Origin: CAYNST01 sp964434105
GTDB taxonomy: Bacteria; Pseudomonadota; Gammaproteobacteria; Pseudomonadales; Cellvibrionaceae
Length of the DNA stretch: 64,000 bases
Assembly (NCBI GenBank): GCA_964434105.1
Contig: CAYSTJ010000009.1
Location: 1-64,000 of the forward strand
Reading direction: 5' to 3'
Position numbers and translations under genes: made by a program. The notes beneath the pieces were generated by a model that saw only the letters and a program-made list of their open reading frames with translations, searched no databases and had not been told where the DNA came from. The number at the start of each line of letters is the position of its first letter. Position 1 is the first letter of the stretch. Positions 54,551 through 63,372 of this stretch are shown one piece after another.

Positions 54551-54980
54551 TCTCGGACCTCATATATCGACCCAAAAGGCTCATAAATGCAAAATTGGTG
54601 AGCAGGTTGAATGGGGTTATGATTATCTTGCCCTCCAGCGCGCCTGAGCCTGACACGGACAGCCGATATAAAGTCAGGTGATCTACCACGAGTTGCAGTA
54701 CGCCAGAATAGACCAGGGTGGAGAAAAAATGGTAGATCCAATATACCAGGATGAAATGAAGTGCCTGCTTTTGCGCACGACCGAAAACAAAGCGTAGCGA
54801 CGTCGCATAGACGAACGTCACGCCCACATAGGATGAAGCAAAATTCGCCGCAGAAGGCCCAAGCGAAGTGAGCTCCACAAGGGCTGAGTAGCTGCTGAAA
54901 TCCAACAGCCAGCCTGTGCCTGACAGAAAAGCGAATCGCATGAAGCGACTTGCCGCTGAGCAGGAGGGGGGGGCGGTCAT
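54537..54980 (-). CDS. GtrA family membrane protein (putative lipid-linked sugar flippase)
   Basis: First gene of the minus-strand glycan operon. The 147-residue product has four membrane segments and the GtrA-type opening RFMRFAFLSGTGWLLDFSSY, with the late NLLTNFAFMSLLGRY segment. GtrA proteins flip undecaprenyl-phosphate-linked sugars made by GtrB so that a periplasmic GT-C enzyme can use them. The ATG at 54980 is chosen (AGGG eight bases upstream); in-frame starts 10 and 17 codons earlier exist. Codons 3-5 form a run of eight Cs, a possible slippage tract. Confidence 0.82.
   Translation of the reverse strand: MTAPPSCSAASRFMRFAFLSGTGWLLDFSSYSALVELTSLGPSAANFASSYVGVTFVYATSLRFVFGRAQKQALHFILVYWIYHFFSTLVYSGVLQLVVDHLTLYRLSVSGSGALEGKIIITPFNLLTNFAFMSLLGRYMRSEIERH
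54966..54973 (-). repeat. Homopolymer of eight C/G at the start of gtrA
   Basis: The coding strand reads ATGACCG then eight Cs then TCC. Gain or loss of one base would shift the frame immediately after the start codon and abolish GtrA. Homopolymers of this length at the 5' end of surface-glycan genes are classic phase-variation sites; variation itself is not shown. Confidence 0.5.
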
Positions 54981-55351
54981 GTTATTGCCCTGGCATTGTT
55001 TGCTACCCATTGGCGCATCTGATGGTGTCATTATTCTTTATACGGACTTCCGTCCAAATGTTACGGCATGCCGCCCTGTGTTCGATTGCCCGCCGCAGGC
55101 ATTCATGAGCATTGCATTGTGAGCTGTCCCCGGTACGCCTGGCCTCATGACTGTTATACTGCGTCGCAAGCTTGGCCAATTCCAAACAAGACCGGATTGG
55201 AAGTCCCACCAGACTGATGCCACATTAGGCGCTATCCGGGAACTCGCGATCGGCATCGGTTCATGATGCCCCGACGCCCGGCGGAGGTAGTGTAGCATTG
55301 GGTCGGCCGGTGTTCCAGACGCGAAAATCACCCATCCCTTGATTTAACGAC
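54981..55351. other. Divergent promoter region of the glycan locus
   Basis: About 370 bases between the oppositely oriented gtrA and GT-C genes. No gene is recognised. It must carry the promoters of both arms; I could not place consensus -35/-10 pairs convincingly. Confidence 0.4.
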
Positions 55352-57328
55352 ATGATCACATCCATGAATACAGATCCGAGCACGTCTATACCAGCAGTAC
55401 GGTTCAACATCCGCCATACAATAGCCACCGCTGCAGGGCATGAATACTTCCTGCCTGGCCTGATAATATTAATATCGACCGTATTGAACTTTCTTCTGGT
55501 ATTCCTTTTCTCGGATTATCAAACCTATCTGACCAGCGATATGCATGGTTACTGGGAACGGGCGCTGCAAATCTTCAACGGAGATGAAAAGACGCCCAAT
55601 ACCTGGGTGTCCAATGCGCCTTTTTATTCACGGGTGATTGCGGATATTTTCACGTGGCTGAATTTTCTGGGACTAAATGAGTACCGGCTGGTTACCATGC
55701 TGTCGCTCAATATACTCGCATCTGCACTGGGAACGTTGGCGCTCTACCATATCGGTATGCACGTAACAGGTCACCGGTTGACGTCTCTGTTATTGGCGGG
55801 CGCCTATGCTTTTTCCTACCCCAATCTTTATTTCAATACATTCCTGCTTGGTGAGCCGATTGCCGTACCATTGATAATAACGTCGATCTGGCTACTGTTT
55901 CGCTATTGCGGGTCCTACAAAGTGGTATACGCAGGCCTCTTATTGGCATTTGCAGTCGGCATCCGGCCTTCCAATGGTTTACTTGGGTTGCCCTTTGCTT
56001 TGTATATACTGTTTGCGGGTCTGAAGCTGCGGGAGATACCCTTCAAGAAGTGGTTCCTGCTGCTTTTCCCAAGAGCAGTCAGGGCAGGTATCTTTTCTCT
56101 CGCTTTTTTTGCCGTGATCTTCGCAATAGTGGCAGAGAACTTCCGTATATCGGACGGCAAGTTGCGTGGAATTACGGCACATTCTGGTTACAACTTTTTT
56201 CTCGGGCAAACCCAATCCCATATGATAGTCAGCCGGTTTGACGGCCTGCAGTATGGATTTGTACCATCATCAGTTGCGGGCAATCCTGAATACGGAACCA
56301 TTGAAGTCGATATTCCGATATACGACTCGCCACGATTTATGGAAGAAGGTTTCAAAATGCTGGAAAGGCATCCTGAACTGTGGTTGGAGCATCTGGCCAA
56401 ATTCAACTTCCTGTTTTTCGATAACCTCTTTCCCGCAGTTCCCAGTGTGCTGGGTTTTGACCTGTTGTTTGATCCTTTTCGTTATATCATATTCTCGATG
56501 TTGCTGCTGAGTGGACTTATCTTCATCCCTGTGCGTGAAAAGAACGTGAGGGTGGCCGATGTAGCGTTCTTTTCCGCGATTTTCGTGCTTTGCAGTATGT
56601 CGTTGTATTTATTCACGGTAACGCATCAATACTTTTTGAATTTTTCCTATACGGTTTATGTCCTGTTTTTTATGATGGCATTCGGTGTGGTGAGGAATTT
56701 TAGAAAGTATCGAAGGTCCATACTGATTTATCTATGTCTGCTGACAGGCTTGCTGTTGCTATTTCAGGGTTTAAAATATGCACAGAAAGTCACTGTCGAA
56801 GAAACTATAGCTGTAACCGTATCACCTGATCGGCACCGGCTGTTCAGGTTAAACCAGCCACGAATGACTGACGAAGCGGCAACTGAATCCTTCGCTGTTA
56901 ATACGTTGAACTTCGTTGCGCGCGAGCAGTTGACCCATGAAGTGCTCGGCGATTTCGGTTTTAGGGAAAACTTTTTTCTTGACGCCGTAACCGAAATGCA
57001 GGTTCACGAGCGCGGCGAGTATATGTTCAGTGTTTACGCCGATGATGGATATCAGTTGTCAATCGATGACCGTGCAATCATGGGATACAATGGGCTTAAA
57101 AAGATGCACGAGTTTGAGACCCGAGAGGTTGTAAATCTGGATCCTGGTACATATACACTGAAAGTATCGATGTTCCAGAGTGGCGTTTTATCGGGCCTCG
57201 TTGGCTATTACCGCAGAATCGATAATGAGGAGCCCGTTGCGCCCTGGTATTACAACTCAAGAAAAGGCCACGGTTACCTGATTGGCGAAAATAGCGACGA
57301 TATTACATTTTCACAGCCTGAACAGTAG
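55352..57328 (+). CDS. GT-C-like membrane glycosyltransferase with C-terminal PA14-like domain
   Basis: A 658-residue protein. Residues about 30-480 hold ten or more membrane segments. The first periplasmic loop contains YLTSDMHGYWERALQI, whose aspartate sits where GT-C enzymes keep their catalytic acid. After the last segment (about 463-480) comes a periplasmic domain of about 170 residues that resembles PA14: GEYMFSVYADDGYQLSIDDR, then LDPGTYTLKVSMFQSGVLSG. PA14 domains usually bind carbohydrate, so the protein may be a lipid-sugar-dependent transferase with a built-in glycan-recognition module. The start could be either the first ATG or the one four codons later; no clear ribosome site. 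Divergent from gtrA/GT2, suggesting a three-component system. Confidence 0.7.
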   Translation: MITSMNTDPSTSIPAVRFNIRHTIATAAGHEYFLPGLIILISTVLNFLLVFLFSDYQTYLTSDMHGYWERALQIFNGDEKTPNTWVSNAPFYSRVIADIFTWLNFLGLNEYRLVTMLSLNILASALGTLALYHIGMHVTGHRLTSLLLAGAYAFSYPNLYFNTFLLGEPIAVPLIITSIWLLFRYCGSYKVVYAGLLLAFAVGIRPSNGLLGLPFALYILFAGLKLREIPFKKWFLLLFPRAVRAGIFSLAFFAVIFAIVAENFRISDGKLRGITAHSGYNFFLGQTQSHMIVSRFDGLQYGFVPSSVAGNPEYGTIEVDIPIYDSPRFMEEGFKMLERHPELWLEHLAKFNFLFFDNLFPAVPSVLGFDLLFDPFRYIIFSMLLLSGLIFIPVREKNVRVADVAFFSAIFVLCSMSLYLFTVTHQYFLNFSYTVYVLFFMMAFGVVRNFRKYRRSILIYLCLLTGLLLLFQGLKYAQKVTVEETIAVTVSPDRHRLFRLNQPRMTDEAATESFAVNTLNFVAREQLTHEVLGDFGFRENFFLDAVTEMQVHERGEYMFSVYADDGYQLSIDDRAIMGYNGLKKMHEFETREVVNLDPGTYTLKVSMFQSGVLSGLVGYYRRIDNEEPVAPWYYNSRKGHGYLIGENSDDITFSQPEQ

Positions 57329-57417
57329 CGAGGCGGGTACAAAGGGTCGGTACTTCCACGCCTTGATATGCAGAGAGTTTTTGCTGACTGTCAGTAATAC
57401 GCTGGAGTAAAGTAAAC

Positions 57418-58779
57418 ATGATTGTCGATGCACCAAATCCTGAAGGGTATGACGTTGTCATCATTGGTAGCGGACCCGCCGGCATTAGCGCCGGTTTACG
57501 CATTGCCGGGCAGTCGTCGCTACGTATTGCCATTATCGAAAGCGGCGAGCTTGAACCGGATGAATCTGTGCAACAATTCTCCAGGGTGAGTACTGATGGC
57601 GACCTTGATCCTGGCTATTTTTCACTTCATATGCAAAGGCGGTTTGGTGGTACGTCGTCTGTTTGGGCAGGCTGGTGTGCGACACTGGAAGAGAGGGCAT
57701 TCCAGAGCGGCGAATGGCCTATGCCTTTCGAAGACTTAGATCGTTACTATGCCGATGCAGCAGAGATTCTCGAGTTGCCCGCCGATGTCTATCTTAAGCG
57801 GGAGATCCCCGTCGAGGGCAGTTCGAGCATCGTTTATAAACCTTATTTTTTAAGTCCACCGGTTCGATTTGGCGAGAAGTACCAGTCGGTTCTGGAGCAG
57901 CATCCCAGAGTCGACCTTATCCTGAATAGAACCTGCAACTATCTTACCGCTCGGGCTGACGCCGTCAGTGAGGCGTTTTTGGTCGATTCCCGTAACCCGG
58001 CCTCCAATCCAGTTTCAGTGCAAGCAGGGGTGTTTGTGCTTGCTTGCGGTGGCATCGGCAACGCCCGGCTTCTGCAGCTTTCGGAGCTGGCCTTGGGGTC
58101 GCCGGTGGGAAGGTATTTTATGGATCACCCGCACCTTTATGGTGCGTCCAGTGTCTACTTGAACGAGTCCGTTATCCGTGCCTATATCAATGAAGAACAC
58201 GATGTGGTGCATGCGCTTCAGTTGACGCCCGAGTTTTGCGAGAAGCAGGGGATACAGTCATTCGGTGTACAGTTCGACTTGGACAAAGTACAGGAGAAGC
58301 CGCTGCTGGGCGAGAGCAGTTCCCTTATTCTGTCACGTGTAAATATTCGGGCCGAGATGGTCCCCCGGTATACTAACAACGTAACAACTAACGCTTCAGC
58401 GGATGAACTGGATTCAGCCGGTAACGCTATATCCCATGTGAGTTTTCGTTTCGGATTTGACGAGCAGGCGCAGAGAATCTGGCGTGCTTTTTCTGAAGAA
58501 ATGTTGCGGTCCGGACTGGGACGGCCGGCAGTCCTAAGCGAAGAGTTGTCCGTTACCGGTGGTGGACACTTGATGGGGACCACTCGAATGGGAATGTTTG
58601 AATCAGAATCCGTGGTCGATGTGAACTGCAAAGTGCATGCGGTCGATAATTTGTTTGTAGCCGGTTCATCTGTTTTCCCAGCTGGCGGTGCAGCTAACCC
58701 GACCTTTACCATTGTCGCACTTGCCCTTCGACTGGGAGATCATATCGCGAAACATTGGGGAGGCTCCGTTGATGAATAG
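57418..58779 (+). CDS. GMC-family FAD oxidoreductase
   Basis: Flavoprotein of the glucose-methanol-choline family, 453 residues. FAD-binding VVIIGSGPAGISAGLRI (about 13-29), the GMC block RRFGGTSSVWAGWCATLEER (about 74-93), and the C-terminal active-site region GGGHLMGTTRMG ... VAGSSVFPAGGAANPTFTI. No signal peptide. It oxidises an alcohol or sugar hydroxyl in homologues. The downstream Tat lipoprotein overlaps its stop codon and may be its small subunit, in which case the flavoprotein could be exported by hitch-hiking with the Tat substrate. The electron acceptor (often a cytochrome c) is not encoded nearby. Confidence 0.85.
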   Translation: MIVDAPNPEGYDVVIIGSGPAGISAGLRIAGQSSLRIAIIESGELEPDESVQQFSRVSTDGDLDPGYFSLHMQRRFGGTSSVWAGWCATLEERAFQSGEWPMPFEDLDRYYADAAEILELPADVYLKREIPVEGSSSIVYKPYFLSPPVRFGEKYQSVLEQHPRVDLILNRTCNYLTARADAVSEAFLVDSRNPASNPVSVQAGVFVLACGGIGNARLLQLSELALGSPVGRYFMDHPHLYGASSVYLNESVIRAYINEEHDVVHALQLTPEFCEKQGIQSFGVQFDLDKVQEKPLLGESSSLILSRVNIRAEMVPRYTNNVTTNASADELDSAGNAISHVSFRFGFDEQAQRIWRAFSEEMLRSGLGRPAVLSEELSVTGGGHLMGTTRMGMFESESVVDVNCKVHAVDNLFVAGSSVFPAGGAANPTFTIVALALRLGDHIAKHWGGSVDE

Positions 58780-59176
58780 GCGAGAATTCATGGCGAAGCT
58801 CGCCAGTCTGGCGACGCTGCCATTGCTCACCTGGGTGTCGGGAAGCTGGTTGACCGGTTGCGGTGCGAGCAACGACCGCGAGCCCGGTGATGCAGGCAGC
58901 AGTGGTGTTTCACGGCAGGTGGCAGCAGAACTACGACCATTGGCAGATCCCCGTTATCGGGAGTATGCGGCACAGTTTGAAGCTATTGAACTGTATGAAT
59001 CGCTGCAACGTAAAGGGATTCTGTCGACTGACGACAAGTTACGGTCAGAAGTCGTCACAGAATTGGCTCAGACGGACCCGCTGGCCGAGTTCGCAGGCTT
59101 TTATTATGTGGAGAGCGAGTTACAGCTTTATGCACTGGCAATACTGCTGAATCCGGCGCCGGAAGTTGAAGCCTGA
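58772..59176 (+). CDS. Tat-signal lipoprotein, probable small subunit of the GMC enzyme
   Basis: A 134-residue protein beginning MNRREFMAKLASLATLPLL: a twin-arginine motif, hydrophobic stretch and a lipobox-like WLTGC (Cys about 32). After a short linker, a helical domain (RPLADPRYREYAAQFEAIE ...) resembles the small (subunit 3) components that accompany gluconate/fructose/sorbitol-type GMC dehydrogenases. The ATG at 58772 overlaps the GMC stop by eight bases, giving tight coupling. Tat export is typical for co-transport of an FAD-loaded partner. Substrate not deducible. Confidence 0.72.
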   Translation: MNRREFMAKLASLATLPLLTWVSGSWLTGCGASNDREPGDAGSSGVSRQVAAELRPLADPRYREYAAQFEAIELYESLQRKGILSTDDKLRSEVVTELAQTDPLAEFAGFYYVESELQLYALAILLNPAPEVEA

Positions 59177-59299
59177 ATAGAATTCAGTCACGGAGCGGTA
59201 GACGCAAAAATTTCTTACGCCGGAAGCGCCTATGGTCAAATTGCTGTGAAGTCAGACGCGACTATGAGCAAAAAATACGTGCGTTTATGGATATTCCGG

Positions 59300-60442
59300 C
59301 TAGAAACACACAGCTTCAATCAGCTTTTTGATGACATCAACAGCCGGCAATATCTGCTTCTGTTCAATAAATTCATTCGGCTGGTGCGCCTGATCAATGG
59401 AGCCCGGTCCCAGTACAATAGTTTGCATGCCCAATGCCTGGAAAAAGGGCGCCTCGGTGCCATAGGCGACGCTTTCGGCGGTATGTCCGGTCAGTTTTTC
59501 GGCCAGTTTAACCAGCTCACTTTCAGGGCTCTGCTCAAACGATTCAATCCCCTCAAACAAATGTCGGTAGTCACAGGTGACGCCGTATCGGTCTGCGACA
59601 GGTGCAATACGCGACCGAATTTCGGAGCGCAGGTCGTCCAGTTTCATGCCCGGCAGGAATCGCAGATCAAAATGCAGTTCGCACTGACCGCAGATCCGAT
59701 TGGGATTGTCACCACCGTGAATGCAGCCCAGATTCAAAGTCGGCGCGTCAACGGCGAAGCCGCTGTGACGATGCCGTTGCTGCAGCTCGTCGCGCAAAGC
59801 CAGCAGGTCGGTCATGACTACACTCATCGCTTCCAGTGCGTTGCGACCCAGAGCAGGGTTTGACGAGTGGCCCGCCTGGCCGGTCAGACGGATGCCGTCC
59901 ATTAATATACCCTTGTGCCTATGTACCGGGCGCATTCCGGTTGGCTCACCGATGACGGCGTACCGGGCCCTGGGGCTGCCCTGATTCACCAGTGCTCGCG
60001 CGCCACTCATGGACGATTCTTCGTCGGCCGTGGCGACTACCATGACCGGCTGGTGGAATTCGTCGCTGGTCAGTTGCTCCAGTGCTGCCAGCACTACCGG
60101 GAAGAAGCCTTTCATGTCGGTGGCGCCGAGGCCATAAAACCGTTGATCCCTGTCGAGCAACCGGAATGGGTCCTGTTGCCACAATTCGGGATCGCAAGGG
60201 ACAGTATCGGAATGGCCCGCCAATACTAGCCCACCGCTGCCCTGGCCTTTCACGGCCAGCATATTGAATTTACCAGGGCGATCCGGTACCGCTTGCACCG
60301 CGCAACGAAAACCGAGACCGTCCAGCCAGTCGGCCAGCAGATGGCAGACCTTTTCATTGCTCATATCCCAATCCGGATGGGTGCAACTGACCGACGGCGC
60401 CGCGATCAGTTGCGCGAGGCGGTATTTATACGTTCTCATCAT
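59300..60442 (-). CDS. argE: Acetylornithine deacetylase
   Basis: M20-family zinc peptidase that hydrolyses N-acetylornithine to ornithine in arginine synthesis. About 380 residues (E. coli 383). Metal-binding and catalytic motifs: VLAGHSDTVPCD (His and nearby Asp), GLGATDMKGFF (bridging Asp), VVATADEESSMSGA (catalytic Glu and metal Glu). Two consecutive ATGs at 60442/60439 are possible starts; a TTG nine codons earlier is less likely. Succinyl-diaminopimelate desuccinylase is a relative, but the opening MRTYKYRLAQLIAAPSVSC and the overall length favour ArgE. Confidence 0.9.
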   Translation of the reverse strand: MMRTYKYRLAQLIAAPSVSCTHPDWDMSNEKVCHLLADWLDGLGFRCAVQAVPDRPGKFNMLAVKGQGSGGLVLAGHSDTVPCDPELWQQDPFRLLDRDQRFYGLGATDMKGFFPVVLAALEQLTSDEFHQPVMVVATADEESSMSGARALVNQGSPRARYAVIGEPTGMRPVHRHKGILMDGIRLTGQAGHSSNPALGRNALEAMSVVMTDLLALRDELQQRHRHSGFAVDAPTLNLGCIHGGDNPNRICGQCELHFDLRFLPGMKLDDLRSEIRSRIAPVADRYGVTCDYRHLFEGIESFEQSPESELVKLAEKLTGHTAESVAYGTEAPFFQALGMQTIVLGPGSIDQAHQPNEFIEQKQILPAVDVIKKLIEAVCF

Positions 60443-60548
60443 AGGGGGTGCGGTGTCCTTGCCTGGCAACTAGCGTAAAACACAGAACCGTCTGCGTGTA
60501 CGGGCACGGCAGGCCGAGTCCGGGGCAGTGGTCTGAGCCGTGCAGCGA

Positions 60549-61340
60549 TCAAATATTTATCAACTCACCGCGCAAAACACAGACGGCATAGCCGGCAATA
60601 TGTACCCGGTCGCCTCTGACGTCGACAAAAACGTCGCCGCCGCGCCGCGACACCTGTCGTGCGTTCAGACCCGTTTTACCCAGTCTGTCCGACCAGTAGG
60701 GGCCGAGCATGGTGAAGGCTGAACCGGTTACCGAATCTTCATTGACACCGATGGCCGGTGCGAACATTCGGTTGACGAAATCGAAATCGCTGGCGCGGGC
60801 GGTAACGTGAAAAGCCTGATAGCTGGCGTTCAGCAGGGCGTTGAAATCCGGTGTGAGAGCGCTCACCTGATCTTCATCGGCCAGCTCTACCAGGACCTTT
60901 TTTTCAAATGCGGCCATATTGAGACAGCTGCCCTGGGCACCCAGCGCGTCAAGCACGGATGGGTCTATCGGGATATCCTTAGCGGGTCTGGCGGGGAAGT
61001 CGAGAACAAGCCGGTCCGCCTGTCGCAAAACCTGAATTTCGCCAACCTGGCAGCGAAACTGCAAACGGTCGGATGTCGCGTTCAAATAGTTCCAGAGCAC
61101 GAACGCCGAGGCGAGGGTGGCGTGCCCGCACAGGTCGATTTCGCTCTCGGGTGTAAACCAGCGAATATGATAGCCTGAACCCTCAGCAACAAAAAACGCC
61201 GTCTCGGCCAAATTGTTTTCAGCGGCTATCTGTTGCATGCGGTGGTCGTCGAGCCAGTCGTCCAGAGGGCAGACAGCGGCGGGGTTACCTTCAAACGGCT
61301 TGCCGGCAAATGCATCGACTTGAAAAATTGGAATATTCAT
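60549..61340 (-). CDS. PhzF family isomerase/epimerase-like protein
   Basis: A 263-residue protein of the phenazine-biosynthesis-like PhzF family (diaminopimelate-epimerase fold). The start MNIPIFQVDAFAGKPFEGNP is characteristic, and the catalytic glutamate is Glu46 in ENNLAETAFFV. Further family blocks are IRWFTPESEIDLCGHATLA and NEDSVTGSAFTMLGPYW. Housekeeping members are of unknown function; phenazine synthesis is not implied as no other phz genes are present. The ATG at 61340 has AGGA five bases upstream; a long upstream frame is shadow. Confidence 0.9.
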   Translation of the reverse strand: MNIPIFQVDAFAGKPFEGNPAAVCPLDDWLDDHRMQQIAAENNLAETAFFVAEGSGYHIRWFTPESEIDLCGHATLASAFVLWNYLNATSDRLQFRCQVGEIQVLRQADRLVLDFPARPAKDIPIDPSVLDALGAQGSCLNMAAFEKKVLVELADEDQVSALTPDFNALLNASYQAFHVTARASDFDFVNRMFAPAIGVNEDSVTGSAFTMLGPYWSDRLGKTGLNARQVSRRGGDVFVDVRGDRVHIAGYAVCVLRGELINI

Positions 61341-61516
61341 GACGTTCCTGAAAGTTCGACCCGTCTCTGCAGCGAGTGTACCTGTTAAGGTGTTTGCTGT
61401 GCATGCCCTGCGCCAGGCGGACGAAAGCGCGGGCCGATTCGGACCCGGCAGGTTACGGGATCGGTGTGCTACGGCTACACTACTTAAAAACCGATTATTC
61501 GACAAGAGCAAATAAT

Positions 61517-63277
61517 ATGCTTGAACGGTTACTGGACTTACGCACAGTTCTGGCAGAGTTGCACCGTACCCGCCGTATTTCGCAGGAGGATGTCAACCGT
61601 GTGCTGGGCACAAGTCGCTCGCGCGAGGAGACAGCAATGCATCCGCTGACCTATCTGGCGGGGCAACAATTGCGCGACCTGCACCATGGCGGCAAACTGT
61701 TCGATGAGCTTTCGCTCACGGCGTGGATGGCGGAAAATGCCGGATTGCCGCTCTATCACATTGATCCCATGAAGCTGCGCATGGCCGAGCTGGCGGATCT
61801 CATGTCCTTTGCCTTTGCCAAACGCCATGATCTGCTCTGCGTAAAAATGACGGCCGACGAGCTGGTGGTAGCCGTGGGTCAGCCCTACCTGCGGGGATGG
61901 GAAGAACAGCTGGAACAGGTATCGCGTCACAGAATCGCGCGTGTGGTCGCTGTCCCGTCCGATATCGAGCGCTACCGTCTCGAGTTCTATTCCCTGGCGC
62001 GTTCAATTTCAGGGGCCAAAGGCGGCACCGGGAGAACCGGCGTCGCCAACTTCGAGCAGCTGCTTGAATTGGGCAATATCCAGGACCCGGAAGCCAACGA
62101 CCAGCATATTGTCAATATAGTGGACTGGCTGCTGCAATACGCCTTTGATCAGCGCGCCAGTGACATACATATTGAACCGCGACGCGAGCTGGCCCGTATG
62201 CGTTTCCGCATCGACGGGATTCTGCACCCCATCTACGAGTTTCCCGCGAGTGTGGCGACAGCCATCATCAGCCGCATCAAAATTCTGGGCCGGATGAATG
62301 TCGCCGAAAAGCGCAAGCCCCAGGATGGCCGTCTGAAGACCAAAAATCCCGATGGCCTGGAGTCGGAGCTCCGGCTTTCCACCATGCCGACCGCTTTTGG
62401 GGAGAAGCTGGTGATGCGGGTATTTGATCCTGAAGTGCTACTGCGTAACTTCGACCAGCTGGGACTGGTCGCTGACGACTTTCAGCGCTGGAATGCCATG
62501 TTGCATGCGCCGCACGGGGTAGTACTGGTGACCGGCCCAACCGGCTCCGGTAAAACCACAACACTTTATTCGTCGCTGAAAACGTTGGCAACCGAGGAAG
62601 TGAACGTCAGTACGGTGGAAGATCCGATTGAAATGGTGGAAGAGGCCTTTAATCAGACCCAGGTCCAGCACAATATCGGTCTCGACTTTGCTGCGGGCAT
62701 CCGGACCCTCATGCGGCAGGACCCGGACATTATTATGGTGGGTGAGGTCCGCGATATCGAAACAGCGCAAATGGCTGTTCAGGCTGCGTTAACCGGACAT
62801 CTGGTGTTATCAACGCTGCACACCAATGACGCGCCATCGTCCGTATCACGTTTACTGGACCTGGGTGTGCCCGCCTACCTGCTGAGATCCAGTGTCGTGG
62901 GGATAATGGCGCAGCGGTTAGTGCGCACCCTGTGCAAGCATTGCAAGGCCGAAACAGCACTGGAGGAAGTTGACTGGGAGGCGCTGGTCAGGCCATGGAA
63001 GATCGCCAGGCCGGCGCGCATCTATGCGGCGGCAGGGTGCCTGGAGTGTCGCAATACCGGGTATGCAGGCAGGCAGGGCATCTATGAGATCATGCCACTG
63101 ACCACGTCGCTGCAGGCTTTGATTAAGGACGACTGCGATATGAACCAGCTGAGACTTCAGGCAATGCGGGAGGGAATGCGAACTTTACGGCTGGCAGGCG
63201 CACAGAAGGTGGCCGCCGGCTTAACCAGTCTGGAGGAAGTGCTGCGGGTAGCCCCGGCGGTGGAGAAATATCGCTAA
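61517..63277 (+). CDS. GspE/PilB-type secretion or pilus assembly ATPase
   Basis: Hexameric traffic ATPase of the type II secretion/type IV pilus class, 586 residues. An N-terminal GspE/PilB N-domain (about 20-160) precedes the ATPase core: Walker A TGPTGSGKTTTLYSSLKTL (about 340), the Asp box, Walker B IIMVGEVRDIETAQMAVQAA, and the His box TGHLVLSTLHTND. The C-terminal CKHCKAE and CLECRNTGYAGR cysteines form the zinc-binding C-x2-C pair of GspE. No other gsp or pil gene is adjacent, so its partners must be elsewhere. The ATG at 61517 has AAGAG upstream; the frame extends 47 codons further without homology. Confidence 0.87.
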   Translation: MLERLLDLRTVLAELHRTRRISQEDVNRVLGTSRSREETAMHPLTYLAGQQLRDLHHGGKLFDELSLTAWMAENAGLPLYHIDPMKLRMAELADLMSFAFAKRHDLLCVKMTADELVVAVGQPYLRGWEEQLEQVSRHRIARVVAVPSDIERYRLEFYSLARSISGAKGGTGRTGVANFEQLLELGNIQDPEANDQHIVNIVDWLLQYAFDQRASDIHIEPRRELARMRFRIDGILHPIYEFPASVATAIISRIKILGRMNVAEKRKPQDGRLKTKNPDGLESELRLSTMPTAFGEKLVMRVFDPEVLLRNFDQLGLVADDFQRWNAMLHAPHGVVLVTGPTGSGKTTTLYSSLKTLATEEVNVSTVEDPIEMVEEAFNQTQVQHNIGLDFAAGIRTLMRQDPDIIMVGEVRDIETAQMAVQAALTGHLVLSTLHTNDAPSSVSRLLDLGVPAYLLRSSVVGIMAQRLVRTLCKHCKAETALEEVDWEALVRPWKIARPARIYAAAGCLECRNTGYAGRQGIYEIMPLTTSLQALIKDDCDMNQLRLQAMREGMRTLRLAGAQKVAAGLTSLEEVLRVAPAVEKYR

Positions 63278-63372
63278 AGCGCTCATACTTGAGCGCAGTG
63301 ACATCGTGTTCCCCGGTATCGAGCGTATCGTTCTCCGGGTTCTTGTAAACCTTTGAATATCAGGCCTTAATT

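Noticed and set aside
55280..55294. GGCGGAGGTAGTGT in the glycan-locus promoter region, resembling the ops (RfaH) element GGCGGTAGCGT
   Set aside because: It has an extra AG within the core and a further mismatch, and is not preceded by a JUMPstart-like context.
60549..61340. Phenazine biosynthesis
   Set aside because: The PhzF-like gene is isolated; the family is widespread in organisms that make no phenazines.
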